From Jeotgalibacillus proteolyticus (GTDB lineage: Bacteria; Bacillota; Bacilli; Bacillales; Jeotgalibacillaceae), in assembly GCF_002926065.1 (NCBI RefSeq), contig NZ_PREZ01000003.1:498501-562500 (forward strand): DNA of 64,000 bases, written 5' to 3'. Shown piece by piece: positions 51,114 to 60,310 of the stretch. The notes under the pieces are model-generated. The model did no database searches, was not told where the DNA came from, and worked only from the letters and a program-made list of their open reading frames with translations. The position numbers and the translations under genes were made by a program. Each line of letters begins with the position of its first letter. The stretch's first letter is position 1.

Positions 51114-52376
51114 CTAGTCAACATAATTTAACAATTTATCCGTGGCGGAATAAACGGCTCTCGGTCTTCCCTGATCATATGGACGCTCGGTACCTGCGTT
51201 TTTTATATAATCATATTCCACAAATTTTTTAATTACTCGCTCGGCCGACCTTCTCGATTTTTCTGTATATGCAGCGAAATCATTTGCGGTAAATGCATGT
51301 GAATCTCCATCTGTGATAAAAGACAAAAATAAATGTACAGCTTTTGCAGCAAGATCAATCTCTTCAGCAATGTGCATCACCTTTTCGGAATCTGTTTTTA
51401 CTTTAAGATGCAGCGTCCGTTCAGCCTTCCATTCTGATAAAACATCTTTATCATCCAGCAAGTAAGCAACAGCTGTTTCCCGGTGTTTTTTTTTCGCGTA
51501 TTGTAATGCATCCTCTGCATGCAGCTCGGCTCTCCGTACTGTCTTACCAAAACCGATTCCCACAACCGGCAGCTCGTCCCGACGCCCCTGCAGCAATGCG
51601 TATAATTTGTCCTCGACCGCTCCCCTTGTTGAATAAAGATTCCAGTTATTTTTATTTTGTTTTACTGTTCCGTTCAGTGAACGAATGAAAGAGTTGTAGT
51701 CATTTCTATAGGAACCTTCAACCTTTATCACAGCAACCTGGGATTTTTTCTCCTGCTCAATCCGGCCGATCTGAATTGCTCTTTCAATTCCCTCCACAGT
51801 GGCTGACTCCGCCTGAATCATATACTGTGCAGGAACCCCAAGTGATACCAGCCGGTCATACACAGCATGAATGCTTGTTAAAGCCATAGCTGTTTCACCG
51901 GATTCGTATAAAGACTTATGATAACGTACAAATTCTTCAAGGTTCAGCTCATCACGATTCGGTTGGCCTTTATAAATCCATGCATAATCTTTTATATGGC
52001 ATACTTCATCATTAGCCCCCAATTGACTCATCACATGATGAACAGTCTGCTGATCAGGCAAATCTAATGATACTTCCTTGATTAATATGCCTTCCTGGTA
52101 AAAAAGCTTAAATAATGAAAGTGTCACCATGATTTCAGTGAAAGGTGCATAAGTATATAATAATGCCTGCCTTTTTACTTCAGGGAGGGCATAGAAATAA
52201 GGAATCACACCCGAGAATAACCAGACATCCATTCTATCTTCTGCAGATCTTATTAATTCTTCTGCCTCTACAGGAGACTCGTATAAATAAGGATAAAAAC
52301 TAATTTTTCCATATCGACCTTTTAACCTTTCAATATCTTCTAAAAACTGTCTAGAACCTACTACACCAATTTTCAT
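51114..52376 (-). CDS. Transcriptional regulator with PrpR-like, GGDEF/cyclase-like and winged-helix domains
   Basis: 420 residues. The N-terminus (about 1-100) resembles a Rossmann-like or PrpR_N sensor (KIGVVGSRQFLEDIERL, DVWLFSGVIPYF). The middle (about 210-320) resembles a GGDEF- or GTP-cyclohydrolase-III-type fold (VAVIKVEG, VVGIGFGKTVRRAELHAEDALQYAKKK) but lacks a GGDEF motif. The C-terminus (about 360-415) is a winged helix (RRSAERVIKKFVEYDYI). It probably regulates the epimerase operon through the tandem repeats. GGGAGG before the ATG. Family name unknown to me. Confidence 0.8.
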   Translation of the reverse strand: MKIGVVGSRQFLEDIERLKGRYGKISFYPYLYESPVEAEELIRSAEDRMDVWLFSGVIPYFYALPEVKRQALLYTYAPFTEIMVTLSLFKLFYQEGILIKEVSLDLPDQQTVHHVMSQLGANDEVCHIKDYAWIYKGQPNRDELNLEEFVRYHKSLYESGETAMALTSIHAVYDRLVSLGVPAQYMIQAESATVEGIERAIQIGRIEQEKKSQVAVIKVEGSYRNDYNSFIRSLNGTVKQNKNNWNLYSTRGAVEDKLYALLQGRRDELPVVGIGFGKTVRRAELHAEDALQYAKKKHRETAVAYLLDDKDVLSEWKAERTLHLKVKTDSEKVMHIAEEIDLAAKAVHLFLSFITDGDSHAFTANDFAAYTEKSRRSAERVIKKFVEYDYIKNAGTERPYDQGRPRAVYSATDKLLNYVD

Positions 52377-52670
52377 ACAGTTCCCTCCCTTATTTTTAAG
52401 GATTTTTCTTGTCCATTTTAATTGTAGTTGAATTTTATAATTCTTGAATTCCTATTTCCTAAAGTAGAAGAAAAGATAAATTCAATTTGGTATTAGGAGG
52501 AAAATATATTTTTGTATCACCTGTGAAGGAGCATTAGCGTCCTTTTTTAAATGCTGGCAATGCCCTTTTCTGTCTTACTAATAAATATCCTCATCTAACT
52601 ATTTTATTTGATTGTAATTTAAAGTACTAGGAAAACCTGTCTAAAGGGATGTCGGATCAGGTATTGAAAA
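52377..52670. other. Intergenic region without clear genes
   Basis: AT-rich, presumably including the regulator's promoter. TAGGAGGAAAA at 52496 is a ribosome-site-like stretch with no good frame after it. Confidence 0.35.
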
Positions 52671-52674
52671 TTGA

Positions 52675-52812
52675 AAGTTCGCTACTGTTATTGATGTAAG
52701 ATCAGAGCATATTCCAAAAAACCAACGGTCTCAACACCCGGGTTATCGTATGAAGCTTGCAGCTAGTACGAAACTTGCTGAACGTCATTTCTGGAGAGTA
52801 AAAGTTAAATAG
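52675..52812 (+). pseudogene. Coding-like fragment of unknown origin
   Basis: A 45-codon frame without start, closed by TAG, that reads like protein (FATVIDVRSEHIPKN, then GYRMKLAASTKLAER, HFWRVKVK). It may be the 3' remnant of a lost gene. I cannot identify it. It overlaps the small minus-strand gene by 28 bases. Confidence 0.3.
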
Positions 52813-52886
52813 TCTGCAGGATTAATAAAAGCTAAAAATACCCCTATAGCTAGTAAGGAATAGCCAATTGATTTTACCTTATCCAT
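52785..52886 (-). CDS. Very small membrane protein (33 aa)
   Basis: Minus strand ATG at 52886, with AGGAGG 11 bases upstream (TTG at 52892 would be better spaced). The sequence has a single membrane helix (IGYSLLAIGVFLAFINPA) flanked by charged residues. Such proteins are often missed by gene finders. Family unknown. Confidence 0.45.
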   Translation of the reverse strand: MDKVKSIGYSLLAIGVFLAFINPADYLTFTLQK

Positions 52887-53050
52887 TATCAAAGATTCCT
52901 CCTATTAATGAGTCATTATAACTTTTGGCAAATTCGTACTTTTCCTTTATTCCGCAACCAAATTCGTACTACTTTTCTGTTATACTTTCATGCTACTATT
53001 TTGATATTGAAGGAAGGGTCGATTGAATGGATTGAAAGGAGAATGGGTAG
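52887..53050. promoter_or_regulatory. Divergent region ahead of the alpha/beta hydrolase
   Basis: Two AAATTCGTACT motifs in direct repeat (ATTCGTACTTTTCC near 52934, ATTCGTACTACTTT near 52966) suggest a regulator site before the hydrolase gene. Confidence 0.35.
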
Positions 53051-53920
53051 ATGGAGAGAACAATAAGCTTATACTCTTTTGAAGAGGGTGAAATGGAATA
53101 TTCCGTTATTGGAAAAGGGGTGCCTGTACTTGTTTTTCATGGTGGCCACTCAAACTGTCATGAAGAGTTTGGGTATGAGGCTTTATTGCAAAATGGATAT
53201 TCAATTATAACCCCTTCGAGACCAGGATACGGCAAAACCTATAAAAAGCTTGGAACAAGCCTTGCCGAAGCTTGTGGTTACTATGCAAAGCTTTTAGATC
53301 ACTTGCAGATTGAAAAGGTCCATGTACTGGGCATTTCTGCTGGCGGACCTAGCGGGATCTATTTTTCCGCAGCCTATCCTCAGCGTGTGCACTCCCTTAC
53401 CTTGCAATCTGCAGTGACAAAAGAATGGCTCACCGTTAAAGATATGGAATACAAGGCTGCAACGATTCTATTTAACCCAAAGACTGAAAGATTAACGTGG
53501 AAGTTACTAGCGTCTATGAATAATGCATTTCCACGTTTTCTGTTCAAGCAGATGTTCTCTTCCTTCAGCACGCTTTCCTATGGTGAAGAAAAAGATAAAT
53601 TTACTACAGAAGATCTTGAATCTTTTCGCAAAATGAATAACCGCCAGCGCTCCGGCCACGGCTTCTTTATCGATTTGAAACAAGTGAATGAACTCTCTGT
53701 TGCTGAGCTGCAGACCATTTCCGCTCCAACTTTCATTATGCATAGTAAATATGACAGTTCTGTTCCTCTGGAGCATGCTTCTTATGCCCATCAGCATATC
53801 CCAAAAGCAGAACTGTGCCACCTTGAAGCATGGGGGCATTTAATTTGGCTGGGAAATACCAAAATGCAGACTGACGAGCATCTCTTATCGTTTCTTTCAA
53901 CTCATCAAATCAATAACTGA
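53051..53920 (+). CDS. Alpha/beta hydrolase
   Basis: 289 residues. Oxyanion loop HGGHSN at 30-35, nucleophile S96 in LGISAGGP, the acid likely D in HSKYDSSVP (about 235), and histidine in EAWGHLIWLG near 263. Substrate is unknown; lysophospholipase- or haloalkane-like. AAAGGAG site. Its stop codon is 5 bases from the converging cupin gene. Confidence 0.9.
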   Translation: MERTISLYSFEEGEMEYSVIGKGVPVLVFHGGHSNCHEEFGYEALLQNGYSIITPSRPGYGKTYKKLGTSLAEACGYYAKLLDHLQIEKVHVLGISAGGPSGIYFSAAYPQRVHSLTLQSAVTKEWLTVKDMEYKAATILFNPKTERLTWKLLASMNNAFPRFLFKQMFSSFSTLSYGEEKDKFTTEDLESFRKMNNRQRSGHGFFIDLKQVNELSVAELQTISAPTFIMHSKYDSSVPLEHASYAHQHIPKAELCHLEAWGHLIWLGNTKMQTDEHLLSFLSTHQINN

Positions 53921-53925
53921 CCGGT

Positions 53926-54480
53926 TCAGACCCGATACCCTAATCTGCCCGCAAATCTAGCCAGTCCTCCAAGGAAGATCCGCTGAATAAGCTTCGGCGG
54001 TCCGGCTAAATAGCCGTCGATGCATTCCCAGGCGATGCCGAGCCATAAAGGATTCTTTAGAATGCCTTTTTCGGACATTTTCCCTTCGCATTCAAGCTTA
54101 TGCACTAAGACAAACATTTTCCAATGCTGACCAGGGGGGCGGATTTCGTGTGTGACGATCAGCTCCTCCTCCCCTGTTTTGGAAAATTGATGGACCTGCT
54201 TTGGATGAACCGTAAGCTCTTCCCCGGCTTGGAGAAGAATATCGTTTCCATCGACCTTAAAACGCATGCTGCCTTTTTCTGCCTTAAAAATTTCTTTAAG
54301 CTCAGGGTGCCAGTGAGGGCCATTCAGCGGACCGGGCTTTTTGATTCGGTGCTCTAAAATAATAAACCTACCGCCATCATCCTCACCGCTTTCAATAAAA
54401 CGAACAGTCCGTCCGTCAGGGTGTGTTAACACGCTACCAGGTGCAAATTCCTCATGAAGTGATTTCACTTGTTTCGCCAC
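53926..54480 (-). CDS. Cupin-domain protein
   Basis: 184 residues. The cupin motif 1 appears as GPHWHPELKEIFKAEKGSMRFKVDG (metal ligands HWH and E) and motif 2 as HPKQVHQFSKTGEEE. The C-terminal 60 residues (LWLGIAWECIDGYLAGPPKLIQRIFLGGLARFAGRLG) are helical and may touch the membrane. The GTG at 54480 follows AAGGTGG with 8-base spacing; a GTG at 54492 is inside that site. Confidence 0.85.
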   Translation of the reverse strand: MAKQVKSLHEEFAPGSVLTHPDGRTVRFIESGEDDGGRFIILEHRIKKPGPLNGPHWHPELKEIFKAEKGSMRFKVDGNDILLQAGEELTVHPKQVHQFSKTGEEELIVTHEIRPPGQHWKMFVLVHKLECEGKMSEKGILKNPLWLGIAWECIDGYLAGPPKLIQRIFLGGLARFAGRLGYRV

Positions 54481-54639
54481 ATCAAGAACCACCTTCCGTT
54501 TTCTTATTACCTTAATCGTACCATGAAAGCAATCTTTAAGGCAGGAGATTCCAAGGTTAAACGGAGACCAAATGACTTAGAGAAGATGTACATTATTAGC
54601 TACTGAAATATCGTTCTCTTTACCCTCTGGAAAGAACTT
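54481..54639. other. Intergenic region without clear features
   Basis: Contains no gene and no strong hairpin; presumably cupin promoter. Confidence 0.3.
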
Positions 54640-55752
54640 TTACAACGTAAGAAGAATCGGGATCCCCGCTGCTGTCACGATCACTCCGATTAATAACAGC
54701 CAAGCTGCTGGTCTCCCAAAATTAATCGTCCAGCCGACACCAAAGCGTTTTTCCAAAAACAGCGCCGGGTCGTTTGGATTAAAATAAATTTGACCGAGCT
54801 TCCAATGCACGTCATCATCCCGATCAATTGAATCCTCCTGCTCTGCTCCACCCGTTTGAATGCGGCTTCCACCCTGACCTGTCGAAAATGACAGGGCAAT
54901 CGCGGTAACGAGAATAATCCCGCTGAATACTAAGCTCACGATGGTAACAAGATTTTGATTTGCCTGATAAAAATAACTCCATTGAATAAAGGAAAACATG
55001 ATGGTCAAAAGTGTTGAAGTGAAAAGAAGAAAGAGCGACCATCTTCTTCTAAACAATGTGAGCTGCTGAAAGGACCTCTCAGGAGCCTCTGCATTGAGCT
55101 GCTGCTTGGACTTGGCAATAATCGTATTGATGAATATGAATACCAGGATCAAGTACGACTGCATGATTGGAAACAGAAAAGCAGTACGGTAGCTTTTCTC
55201 GACTGCATTGGTCACTTCTCCCGCAAAGTTAACCTTCATCGGCAGAACATTCGGAAGCCGGTCATAAAATAGGGCAGTAAGCAAGGTCGTTACAATCGTA
55301 ATGGCAAAGGGAATGACATACCACAGATTTGAGTAGTTAAGTTTCTGCTCACGAAAATCTGTGCGCACAACAACCTTCTGTGTTTTCCCCTGTGTCCAGT
55401 TCGAGTCTGTTTTTAGCCGCTTCATTTCATTATGAAATTTTAAATAGATGCCAAATGAAAGAACGAGTAGAAGTGAAATAGCTGCGGCAAATACTAAGCT
55501 CAAAGTTTCTTCATTTGCATTTACGGTTGAACCAGCCCAAACAAAGCCGCCTAATAAAACAATCATGAGTACAATCATGGCACGGACGTAGCGTTTCCTG
55601 ATTACTTGCAGCGGCTCCGAATCATAAACGCTCTCTGGAATAGAGACCCCGAAGCTTTCTGTTCTCCGTGTTAAATACGGAATACATGTTAAGATAAGCG
55701 CGACCGGTAATAAGACAATGGCTAAAACAACAATGAGTGTATTGATGGTCAT
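54640..55752 (-). CDS. DUF1648/DUF5808 membrane protein
   Basis: 370 residues, about seven hydrophobic segments. A DUF1648 segment LFYDRLPNVLPMKVNFAGEVTNAVEKS lies near 160-190 and a DUF5808 segment HWKLGQIYFNPNDPALFLEKRFGVGWTINFGRP at 312-345. Related to SdpI-type immunity/membrane proteins. The gene starts inside the stop of the GntR gene (ATGA), a common pair in Bacillaceae. Role unknown, perhaps sensing or envelope stress. Confidence 0.85.
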   Translation of the reverse strand: MTINTLIVVLAIVLLPVALILTCIPYLTRRTESFGVSIPESVYDSEPLQVIRKRYVRAMIVLMIVLLGGFVWAGSTVNANEETLSLVFAAAISLLLVLSFGIYLKFHNEMKRLKTDSNWTQGKTQKVVVRTDFREQKLNYSNLWYVIPFAITIVTTLLTALFYDRLPNVLPMKVNFAGEVTNAVEKSYRTAFLFPIMQSYLILVFIFINTIIAKSKQQLNAEAPERSFQQLTLFRRRWSLFLLFTSTLLTIMFSFIQWSYFYQANQNLVTIVSLVFSGIILVTAIALSFSTGQGGSRIQTGGAEQEDSIDRDDDVHWKLGQIYFNPNDPALFLEKRFGVGWTINFGRPAAWLLLIGVIVTAAGIPILLTL

Positions 55753-56144
55753 TTATTCTCCTCCTCCCGTTGAAATTCATTTAGTACTTCCTGGTATAAT
55801 GCTGCAATGGCTTCAGGTGATAGGTCTTTACAAAGTCCCTCCGCTACAATCGGGCGGAGCGTTTGTTTTAATGATTCCTTATACTCGTTATCTGCTTTAG
55901 GCACCCCTTCAGGATGAATGACTACACCCTTTTGGCGATGAATCAGAATATACCCCTCCTGCTTCAGCTGCTGATAGGCTTTATTCACTGTATGCAGATT
56001 GATGCCAATGTCTGATGCTAATGAGCGAACAGATGGCAGCGGATCGTTGGGGCGCAGCTCTTTTTTCGCAATGCCAATAATAACCTGCTGCACAATTTGC
56101 GTATAAATCGCAACATCTGATTCTAAATCTAGGGAAATGAGCAA
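55749..56144 (-). CDS. GntR-family regulator (YtrA-like)
   Basis: 131 residues. Winged helix at the N-terminal half (DPLPSVRSLASDIGINLHTVNKAYQQLKQEGYI), with a short effector tail, typical of the YtrA subgroup. I chose TTG at 56144, which has GAGGAG 9 bases ahead; the longer in-frame ATG start has no ribosome site. Overlaps the DUF1648 gene by four bases and likely represses this two-gene operon. Confidence 0.87.
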   Translation of the reverse strand: MLISLDLESDVAIYTQIVQQVIIGIAKKELRPNDPLPSVRSLASDIGINLHTVNKAYQQLKQEGYILIHRQKGVVIHPEGVPKADNEYKESLKQTLRPIVAEGLCKDLSPEAIAALYQEVLNEFQREEENK

Positions 56145-56262
56145 ATGGAAAATCTCCTCTCTGTTTGTTCTATCTGTTATACTTATAATATAACAGATAA
56201 GGTAAAGAGTCAATGATCCCAATGAAGAAATCTTTTTTCAAATTTAGCTTATGTCTAAACAC

Positions 56263-56465
56263 AGAAAAAAAGATTGAGACAAATGTTTGTCCCAATCCCT
56301 TTTATCTGGTTCACTGCGCTTCAGGTGGACGCTTTCCGCGGTGCGGGGCCCTTCGCTAACTTGCTTTCGCAAGTGGATCTCAAGCTCCCGCTCCCTCCCG
56401 CAGGAGTCGCCACCTTCAGCTCCGTTCTCCTCACGTTTTTAAACGAATCTTCATAAATTGTCTTG
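56263..56465 (-). repeat. 200-bp 3'-end repeat, copy 8 (reverse, full length)
   Basis: On the minus strand it reads AACGTGAGGAGAACGGAGC..., inner arms CTTGAG and ACTTGCG/CGCAAG, CTGAAGCGCAGTGAACC, and the right hairpin GATTGGGACAAA / TTTGTCTCAATC followed by TTTTTTT. It is 60 bases after the stop codon of the NAD-binding gene. Confidence 0.92.
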
Positions 56466-56524
56466 TATCTTTCAGTTATCGTTCTATCTCAGGTTCTTTT
56501 TATTACTCTAATTTTTGTTCTTAC

Positions 56525-57178
56525 TTATAAAGATGTTACTGCTTCTTCTACAGGCTTCACTCCGCCTACCACCTGAAATTCTTTTCCGATGGTAGAGTCG
56601 TTTTCAAGAACGGAAACGATGACGCGCGCTACGTCTTCTCTTGAGATCTCGCCCCGCTCTACTTTTTCCCCTGCAGTAATCGTTCCTGCTGCCGGGTCGT
56701 TTGTGAGTGCACCGGGATGAATAATGGTGTAATCAAGATCCGTGTCTCTCAGCCACACATCCGCATAATGCTTTGCCACAACATAAGGGGCAAAGGAAGA
56801 CGGAGCAGACTCAATGGCCTCGCGCGTTGTATCAAATGAGCTGATCATAACAAATCGCTTTACGCCTGCTTTTTTTGTTGCTTCAATCGTTTTCACTGCG
56901 CCATCAAGATCAATCAGCATCGTTTTATCAGGGCCGGTTTTAGGACCGGATCCAGCGGTAAAGACGACTGCATCCACACCCTCAGCTGCTTCTGCAATCG
57001 CATCAATATCATCTTTTTCAAGATCTCGCAGCACTGTTTCGGCTCCGAGCTCTTCAAAGTAAGAAGCCTGCTCTTCTTTTCGGATCATGGCTTTTGCTTC
57101 AAGCCCTTCTTTCTTTTGGATCATTGAAACGGCATGCTTTCCAACCTGTCCATTTGCGCCAATTACAAGTACCTTCAT
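56525..57178 (-). CDS. NAD(P)-binding SDR/NmrA-like protein (YhfK-like)
   Basis: 217 residues with a Rossmann N-terminus KVLVIGANGQVGKHAV, NAD(P) loop near VFTAGSGPKTGPDK, the active-site region MISSFDTTREAIES and YVVAKHYADVWLRDTDLDYTIIHPGAL. This is the SDR_a5 arrangement of B. subtilis YhfK. No known substrate. ATG at 57178 after GGTGGAGA; an upstream extension of 39 residues has no ribosome site. Confidence 0.9.
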   Translation of the reverse strand: MKVLVIGANGQVGKHAVSMIQKKEGLEAKAMIRKEEQASYFEELGAETVLRDLEKDDIDAIAEAAEGVDAVVFTAGSGPKTGPDKTMLIDLDGAVKTIEATKKAGVKRFVMISSFDTTREAIESAPSSFAPYVVAKHYADVWLRDTDLDYTIIHPGALTNDPAAGTITAGEKVERGEISREDVARVIVSVLENDSTIGKEFQVVGGVKPVEEAVTSL

Positions 57179-57308
57179 TGTCTCCACCCTTTCTTCATTT
57201 TTCCCATTTTGTATAGGATAACGCTTTGGTTGAGAGTGTGTCGAAGGATCTGTTTGTGAAAACGGCTCCGATCTCTTAATTTGATGGTTTTTCAATTATT
57301 AAATTAAT

Positions 57309-57446
57309 TTATTTTCGTACAACCAGATAAAACCTGTGCTCTCGTGTTTCTATAAATCCCTTGGCTTCCAAAATGGTCTTGGTCTTAAGCTCATACAGCT
57401 GATTAAGATGCGTTACAACAAAAAAGCCCGGAAACTCCCAGGTGAT
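57309..57446 (-). pseudogene. 3' remnant of a degraded gene
   Basis: Minus-strand frame without start that reads ITWEFPGFFVVTHLNQLY, then a helix ELKTKTILEAKGF and IETREHRFYLVVRK before TAA. The sequence just upstream continues coding-like in another frame (TPVLRLIKPHNDITYGTR...). It looks like the C-terminal end of a lost enzyme; family not recognised. The frame is broken by a stop directly upstream. Confidence 0.45.
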
Positions 57447-57521
57447 TTAAGCATCTTATTTGTTGCCCTGGTCCCGTATGTGATGTCGTTATGGGGTTTA
57501 ATGAGCCTTAGTACAGGCGTT

Positions 57522-58004
57522 TTATGTAAGCTTCTTATAAAAGTCACGCATAAGCAAATCCGTATTAACAGGCACTTTTTTCACTTCACGGGCCCAAATT
57601 GAAAGCTGGCCAATATGATGAATTTCATGTGTGATTATGTGGTAAAGTACTTTTTCATGGGAGAAAACAAATTCTTTACCCATTTTATTTTTTATCACCA
57701 GAGGGCCGTCTGCTACAATTCGATTATCATCAAAATAACCAGTAGTAGAAGAACCAGTCTCTACAGCGTACTGTTTTAAATCATTTATCGTGACCATACT
57801 TCTTTTGTCTTTATTCACGACCGGGTTTCCTTTGAGCTGATTGATCCAAAGCTGCTCACAATCTATAACATGGAATAATGTATCAATGATGCTGCCCATG
57901 CCGCCTGTTCTTTTCTTTGTTAATTCTTCAGACGAAAGTTCCTCACACCATTTAAACCAATCTTCTCTGACCTGCCAATTATAATAAAATAACTCCTTTA
58001 GCAT
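57522..58004 (-). CDS. DinB-family protein
   Basis: 160 residues, a four-helix bundle metalloprotein. The histidine ligands are in HVIDCEQLW (about 46) and HEIHHIGQLS (about 125-130), the classic DinB positions. Probably a thiol-dependent S-transferase or similar. Start AGGAGAGAGG before the ATG. Confidence 0.9.
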   Translation of the reverse strand: MLKELFYYNWQVREDWFKWCEELSSEELTKKRTGGMGSIIDTLFHVIDCEQLWINQLKGNPVVNKDKRSMVTINDLKQYAVETGSSTTGYFDDNRIVADGPLVIKNKMGKEFVFSHEKVLYHIITHEIHHIGQLSIWAREVKKVPVNTDLLMRDFYKKLT

Positions 58005-58213
58005 CCTCTCTCCTCCCCTCTATCTCTATCTTTAATTTTACATTATTTTCTTGGTAAAAAAGCTCCTTATTTCATCTGCAGAAAAATACCGGAAAATCAA
58101 TCATTACTATTGAGATTCCCAGCCTAAATGTATTATGATACAGAGTAGAGCAAAAAACTGCTCTAACCCATCAGGTTATTCCTGCAAAATAAATTGATAG
58201 GTGGAATAGAAAA

Positions 58214-59170
58214 GTGGACTATCGAGTTTTATTATATTACCATTACACAACGATTGAAGATCCGGCGGCATTTTCAGAGGAGCATTTGGCTTTCTGTAAG
58301 GAGCTTGGTCTTAAAGGCCGTATTTTAGTTGCGAACGAGGGCATCAACGGGACATGCTCAGGTACGATTGAGCAGACCGATGCTTATATGGAAGCCATGA
58401 AGCAAAATCCTTTGTTTGAAGGAATTGTTTTTAAAATTGATGAGGCAAAAGAGCATACATTTAAGAAAATGCATGTTCGTCCCCGTCCAGAGCTTGTTAA
58501 TTTGAGCCTTGAGGATGATGTTAATCCTAATGAATTAACCGGCCGTTATTTATCACCAAAGGAATTTTATGAAGAAATGCAGCGTGAGGACACAATTGTC
58601 CTGGATGCGCGTAACACATATGAATATGATGTAGGTCACTTCCGCGGCGCAATCCGTCCGGACGTGGAAACGTTCCGCGACCTGCCAAACTGGGTAAGAG
58701 AAAACCGCCATATGCTTGAAGGTAAACGTGTGTTAACCTACTGCACAGGCGGCATCCGCTGTGAAAAATTCTCCGGATGGCTTGTTCGTGAAGGCTTTGA
58801 AGATGCTGCGCAACTGCATGGCGGTATTGCTTCCTACGGAAAAGATCCGGAAGTTAAAGGTCAGCTGTGGGACGGTCAAATGTATGTATTTGACGAGCGC
58901 CTGACTGTGCCGATTAACCAGGTAGAGCATGTAGTCGTAGGGAAAGACCATTACGACGGCACTCCGTGTGAACGGTACATTAATTGTGCAAGCCCTGACT
59001 GCAATAAGCAAATCATTGCATCAGAGGAAAACGAAGCCAAGCATCTTGGCGGCTGTACGATTGAATGTACAAAAGATGAACGCAACCGCTATATTGTACG
59101 ACATGAGCTTTCAACTGAAGAAGTTGAAGCACGCATTGCAGCACTTGAGAACGAGCTTGCTGCACGCTAA
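58214..59170 (+). CDS. trhO: tRNA uridine(34) hydroxylase TrhO (rhodanese-like)
   Basis: 318 residues. Oxygen-dependent formation of 5-hydroxyuridine at tRNA position 34. N-terminal domain (1-95) with [19 protein letters not shown]; rhodanese domain (about 110-215) with C177 in [10 protein letters not shown]-terminal cysteine-rich domain (about 215-290) with [19 protein letters not shown] start with AGGTGG at 9 bases. Confidence 0.94.
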   Translation: MDYRVLLYYHYTTIEDPAAFSEEHLAFCKELGLKGRILVANEGINGTCSGTIEQTDAYMEAMKQNPLFEGIVFKIDEAKEHTFKKMHVRPRPELVNLSLEDDVNPNELTGRYLSPKEFYEEMQREDTIVLDARNTYEYDVGHFRGAIRPDVETFRDLPNWVRENRHMLEGKRVLTYCTGGIRCEKFSGWLVREGFEDAAQLHGGIASYGKDPEVKGQLWDGQMYVFDERLTVPINQVEHVVVGKDHYDGTPCERYINCASPDCNKQIIASEENEAKHLGGCTIECTKDERNRYIVRHELSTEEVEARIAALENELAAR

Positions 59171-59175
59171 AAAAT

Positions 59176-59221
59176 AAAAACCTTCCCGCTGCATTCTTTC
59201 ATCGCAGCAGGAAGGTTTTAT
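59176..59221 (+). terminator. Intrinsic terminator of trhO
   Basis: AAAACCTTCCCGCTGC pairs with GCAGCAGGAAGGTTTT, directly after the stop codon. Confidence 0.9.
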
Positions 59222-59283
59222 TAGTTTCGCCTTACTCTTTGTTTCTTATAACATAGTGAATCTTTCAATCTGTATGAACGAAT

Positions 59284-59313
59284 CCCTCGGCAATAACTAG
59301 CCGAGAGGTTTTC
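59284..59313 (+). terminator. Second hairpin downstream of trhO
   Basis: CCTCGGC and GCCGAGAGG hairpin followed by TTTTCT; may also end transcription of the converging VOC gene from the other side. Confidence 0.55.
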
Positions 59314-59327
59314 TATTAACAATTGCT

Positions 59328-60215
59328 TTACTCTCCGCTGTATGCATCCCGAAGCACCGCAAGATCAATCTTCTTCATCGGCATAATTGCTTCAGTCAAC
59401 CGCTCCATCTGCTCAGGAGTCGCTTCTTCCATCATCTGCTCCAGTTCAAAGGGCGTCACCTGCCAGGACACCCCGAAGCGATCCTTCAGCCAGCCGCATT
59501 GCTCTGATTCGGGATCGGCCGAAAGATGAGCCCAGGCACGGTCAATTTCCTTCTGATCCTTACAATAAAGAATAAGTGACTGCATCAGATTAAAATCAAA
59601 TTCATGTGCATCGGCACTGTCCGATAAGACGATCTCTCTGCCGGCGAGCTTTACGCGGGCATACCCTAATGTCCCCTCTACTTCCGGTTCCTGTCCCGGT
59701 CCGTAATAGGAGATATGGTTTTCCATAACCTCGCCGCCTAGAAGAGACCGATAATAGTCAACCGCCTCTTCCGCCCTTCCGCTCACTTCACGGGTAAACA
59801 TTAATGAAGGGGCAATCGTTTGGATTTCCATTCCGCCATCAAGCATCAGCTGCCATGAAACCCCATGCTGATCCTTCAAAAAGCCAAAGCGTTTACTGAA
59901 CGGGTATTCCTCGAGCGGCATTAGTATTTCCCCTCCCTCAGAAAGCCTGTCCCATAATGCGTCGACCGTTTTAACATCAGGCAATGCCACCATATACGAG
60001 AAGGAAGGATTACGTTCCGCTAACCTTCCGCCTCCAAGAAACTGAAACTGCTGATCATACAATGTGACTGTCACGATATCTGCATCTCCAGACGGGGTAT
60101 TATGCAATGTCACATGCCCGTCTACTTGTCCGTTCCCAAACACCTCTACATACCAATCCGCAATTTTCCGCGCATCCTGTTCAAACCAAATATGAGGGAT
60201 CAACTTCTGTCTCAC
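59328..60215 (-). CDS. Two-domain VOC/PhnB-like protein
   Basis: 295 residues with two repeated glyoxalase-fold domains (about 3-130 and 133-275): WFEQDARKIADWYVEVFG and FSKRFGFLKDQHGVSWQLML in the first, MFTREVSGRAEEAVDYYRSLLGG and CGWLKDRFGVSWQVTPF in the second. The 3-demethylubiquinone-9 3-methyltransferase (PhnB) family shows these features; function unknown. GTG start with AGGAGG. Confidence 0.9.
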   Translation of the reverse strand: MRQKLIPHIWFEQDARKIADWYVEVFGNGQVDGHVTLHNTPSGDADIVTVTLYDQQFQFLGGGRLAERNPSFSYMVALPDVKTVDALWDRLSEGGEILMPLEEYPFSKRFGFLKDQHGVSWQLMLDGGMEIQTIAPSLMFTREVSGRAEEAVDYYRSLLGGEVMENHISYYGPGQEPEVEGTLGYARVKLAGREIVLSDSADAHEFDFNLMQSLILYCKDQKEIDRAWAHLSADPESEQCGWLKDRFGVSWQVTPFELEQMMEEATPEQMERLTEAIMPMKKIDLAVLRDAYSGE

Positions 60216-60310
60216 TTCCGGTTCCTCCTTCGGATTAGGGGTGTATTACTCCCTCTATCATACACCGTGCAGTTGCTTTTTGAGGTGTTTTTTTACCTAA
60301 TTTATCTAAT

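Noticed and set aside
57336-57602. Plus-strand frame of 88 codons
   Set aside because: It is antisense to the DinB gene end and the pseudogene remnant; no ribosome site.
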